The notes beneath the pieces are model-generated. The model was not told where the DNA came from. It ran no database searches and saw only the letters and a list, made by a program, of their open reading frames with translations. The position numbers and the translations under genes are program-made. Shown here one piece after another: positions 60,712-64,000 of a DNA stretch of 64,000 nt. This DNA comes from Membranipora membranacea. Lineage: Eukaryota; Bryozoa; Gymnolaemata; Cheilostomatida; Membraniporidae. Positions within the stretch are counted from its first letter, which is position 1. Each line of letters begins with the position of its first letter. Location of the stretch: NCBI GenBank assembly GCA_914767715.1, contig OU612069.1, positions 16,799,387-16,863,386 of the forward strand, in the 5' to 3' direction.

Positions 60712-63700
60712 TGGAGCTCTGACTCTGGAGACGATGGCAGGCAGAAGCATAAGAAAGGTAAGAGAAATAACAATAATATCATTCAGGTTGTGGGGATGCA
60801 TGGTAGGGTGCCTGATTTAGAGAAATATTTCAACTCATTTCAGGACAAAATCACTTTCACCGAATTAATAGACAGCTTTGAGCTACAGTCTCATGGTTTA
60901 GGGATCCCAAAATCTCAATGGGCAAGATTAATAGCCACATACTTCAAGGAAAGTGCATTACTAGAATATCAATCAATCATCAAGGATAAACCTAATGTAG
61001 CAGATAATTATGATAAATTAGTAAAAAAATTGACTAAAGTATTCAGCTCTAGAATTGGCTTGATAAAATCAAATGAACTGTTCACCAGAATAAAGGGGAC
61101 AGATTCTGTAGGAAAATATTTCACTACTATCACAAGTTTGGCAAAACAGACCTTCCCAGATTTAGGAGAAGAGGCATTACATGAAATAATTAAAGCACAG
61201 TTTATTAGAGGACTTGAAAATAGAACCAAACGTGCAATCTTGAATAGGGGACAGCTATCATTACAAGAAACATATAAAATGGCTGAGCGAATTGAAAACA
61301 CTAGTGCGGTGCTCGATGGCACAAATGAAAAAGATAGGAGAACACATACTTTTGACCATGCAAATGCAGTAATGCCCACTGGGGATAGTGAATTAATGCA
61401 ATCATTAGTTAAACAAGTAAAACAATTAGATATGAGAGATAGGCAGAGATCAGCAGAACAAGAAAGTCTGAAAATTAATCAGGCGACAACAGAGTTGCAC
61501 CAAAATGACCCCAGTAGGAGCAATAGAAATGGCAATATAGGAAGCCATCAATCAAATAATCCTAATAATGCTAGACCGACTGATAGATATGGTAATCCAG
61601 GGCGTAACAATAATAATGGCCAGGGTGGTTATTCTAATCCATCACAATATAGACCACAAATCCCATCAGGGAGACATGGCTATAATAACAACAGACAACC
61701 CTTTAGAAATGAGCGTAGGCCGTTTCAAAACAGGGGTAATCCCCCAAGATATAACCAACAGTCAAATTCCAACAATCGATTCAATTTCAATGCACAAGAA
61801 TCAAGGAATTCTGGAACCAGACAACCAATCACTAATAATAGATCTGATCCTGAAAGGACTATTAGGGAGTATGCTAGGCAAAATTTACAGCCATCAAATA
61901 ACTTAAATCACAGGGGGACCCAACAATGTAGTCGGTGTTTAAGGATGGGGCATAATGCTTTCACATGTAGACGCACACAAGAACAAATTGCACATTTGGC
62001 ATCAGTAAGCATGTTGAGAACTGGGAAAACAGATAGGAATGCAACATTTCAGGTAATAACACATCAAAATAGAAGGGTTAACAAAACCAGTAAGCCACCA
62101 TTGGTGTCTGATAGTCTTCCAGAATGGCGTCAAAACTCTTGTTTGAATGATTATGAGAACACATCCACAACATGGATGGACATAGATTTGCGGAAAAATA
62201 AGAAACACAAAATTCAAGGTACAAGACATGGTCAAACAACATTACAAGATGTGAAAGTAATGACAAATGAGCATACCAAACTTGAGAACAAACCTACTAC
62301 AACTTTGGAACCAGTAACTTTCCAACATGATTACCACCTACAGGTGCTACGGCTTAGCCAAAGTACAGGATCAGTTGCTCTGAACCAATTACACAGTAAT
62401 AATTATAGATCAGTAGGGTGTTACCATAAGGAATGGACAGCTGCAGAGCAACTATCACCAAAACATGAAAGAGAAGCTGAAGCACTAATATCAGCAATCA
62501 AACATTGGGAGATAGGATTCAACCAGTACGGGGCTAAAGTTTCTATTACCATCAGTGATCATAGGATTTGGGATATACTGTGTGATAAATTGAAACACAG
62601 GCTATCCAGTTCAGAGGTTAACATATTTGGAAGTGTATCAAAAACAAATGGCAACAATAGGTTAGTGTTAAGGTTCCGTAGGCGCGATGATGCCTATAAT
62701 TTGGCTCAAACAAGGAAGGCAGGAACTTCCAAAGTGAAACCCTCACAAGATAAAGCTGTTCAAGTTAACACAATAGATAAGTTAGGGCGCATTAGAAGGA
62801 AATCTGTAAAAACAAGGACATATGTACCTAACACCTTGGCATTAATGTTTGGAGTCAAATGTGTGATGACAATATTGCTATTAGTATTACCAAAATCTAA
62901 TGGTTTGAGCACTGGGTATAATAAACCTATGATTTGTAATCAAAATGATGGTATAGACTCTCGCTCACCTCTGTTGATGAAAGTAGAGCAACCTTCTGCA
63001 TGCCCACAATACAAGCAATCCAATCGTAGTATACAAGAAATTGACTTGAAGTTCTTCCAGCTGCGTCCAAACCTAGAACAAGAAGTAGGATATCTATGTT
63101 ATGAACGTGCTACTACAATTTGGACATTTCTATATTTCTTTGCAAGTCAAAAACTGCAACATCAGACACAGAAATATACAGCCGTGCCTAGGGAGACTTG
63201 TCGGAATATGATAGATAAAAGAAGGATTTTAAATAAATTGTATGAAAAGGATGGGGAAATATCTACCCATTTATCATTAGATCCAACATATACATGGTGT
63301 TGTAAATGGTATAACCGTACTGTTTATGATTATGTGTTAGAAAAAGGCTATTTATATCTGGACAGACAAACTAAACAGATTAAATCATCACTAGGTAACA
63401 TGCATGAATGCCATTATGAAGATGGTATTTGTGAAATTTCTGGATATGGTACCATATTATGGGAACCAATACAAAACAAATCCTGTCAATATATTGAAGG
63501 GGACACCAAATCTGGGGAACTATGGAATGAAAATTGGTTGTCATTAGATAAGACTTTAGGGTTAAGTTTTACTGAAAATGGGTATCGACGATTTGAGTTA
63601 TGTCCAGAAACAGACAGACAAATCACAGCTATGCTGACTGATCAAGGGTATTATGTTTCTACAAATTCAGAAATATCCAATAACACTGGTGGCCCTGAAT

Positions 63701-64000
63701 ATTTGCCTGCAGTACCTAGTCAACATGCCTCTTCAGAGATTGTGGCTACATTTGCTATGTTCAATTCTATTGCACAATCACTAGAAATTTCAATTTGGAA
63801 AAGTTCATTAAAAGCTTTCTGGTCAGGAATACAATATTTATGTGAACACGAACAGGCAGCAATACAATTATTTGGGGCAATTATCAAATCAGAACCAACT
63901 TTTGCAATGAGGAAGTTGCTTTCTGATCAATATGTTACAGCTAGAATGTTAACAAGTGAGATTGTGGCTATTGACACTTGTACTCCTGTGAATAAGTTCA
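60712..64000 (+). CDS. Gag capsid-zinc knuckle-RNase H remnant-Env-like polyprotein (runs off window)
   Basis: One frame is open from 60,712 to the window end; the first good ATG, 60,796, gives 1,068 codons. Numbering from it, residues about 10-185 are a retrotransposon capsid-like domain (F-x-R-G-L pattern). An Asn/Gln/Arg-rich linker follows, then a CCHC zinc knuckle at residues 378-391 (C-x2-C-x4-H-x4-C). Residues about 510-625 resemble a Ty3/gypsy RNase H: an E-A-E-A-L helix and a T-I-S-D-H strand are present, but the first catalytic Asp is missing. From M684 comes a hydrophobic signal-like segment, then a Cys-containing ectodomain-like region with N-x-S/T sequons and a C-x6-C plus G-T-I-L-W pattern seen in some viral-type glycoproteins. 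No protease, reverse transcriptase or integrase motif is seen. Probably an internally deleted or non-autonomous Env-bearing element. Confidence 0.75.

Noticed and set aside
60223-60801. 192-codon minus-strand Leu/Ser/Pro-rich frame
   Set aside because: It is the complement of the Lys/Arg/Ser/Asp-rich Gag tract. Low complexity explains the openness.
61008-61379. 123-codon minus-strand frame
   Set aside because: Antisense to the capsid-like coding sequence, without recognisable features.

Overview
The window is nuclear DNA from an animal. It is AT-rich, the genes are split by GT-AG introns, and remnants of SINEs, LINEs, MITE-like palindromes and an LTR element are scattered through it. The large nucleotidyltransferase-TPR genes, a receptor-kinase-like fragment and a compact PCID2 gene fit an early-branching marine invertebrate. 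A sponge is my best guess, but no single feature proves it.

Layout. Positions 1-10,959 and 43,798-54,799 are two paralogous copies, in the same orientation, of one segment of about 11 kb. Each carries a minus-strand gene for a protein with an N-terminal nucleotidyltransferase-like domain and a C-terminal array of 44-residue TPR units, plus several kilobases of upstream non-coding DNA. The first copy runs off the window start. The second is complete at its 3' end and has 20 full repeat units. Insertions present in only one copy act as natural before/after pairs: a 180-bp intronic segment and a 1.4-kb block with a tRNA-derived SINE in copy 1, and a truncated LINE in copy 2.

Between the copies lies repeat-rich DNA (11-21 kb) with three kinds of structure: a dispersed repeat whose 5' end resembles U2 snRNA, tandem repeats, and a GC-rich inverted-repeat cluster. 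Then comes PCID2 on the minus strand (21,137-28,837). Ten coding exons can be read, and one expected exon of about 40 residues was not found. PCID2 introns host a tRNA SINE, a TTAA-flanked palindrome and a hairpin. An inverted, decayed copy of one PCID2 exon sits at 19.6-20.0 kb. Further right are a broken LINE reverse-transcriptase tail (29.9-30.5 kb) and a decayed fragment of a protein-kinase N-lobe (36.8-38.4 kb). The rest of 30-43 kb is mostly non-coding, with short repeats.

The right end (57.0-64.0 kb) is the left part of an LTR retrotransposon that runs off the window. It has a putative LTR with a 236-bp tandem duplication, a TATA box and a polyadenylation signal, followed by a leader and a long charged Gag N-terminal region broken by two frameshifts and one stop. 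Then comes one uninterrupted reading frame of about 1,070 codons. It holds a capsid-like domain, a CCHC zinc knuckle, a degenerate RNase H-like segment and an envelope-glycoprotein-like region with a signal peptide. Protease, reverse transcriptase and integrase are not seen between Gag and Env. This element and the NTase-TPR paralogues are the most unusual things in the window.
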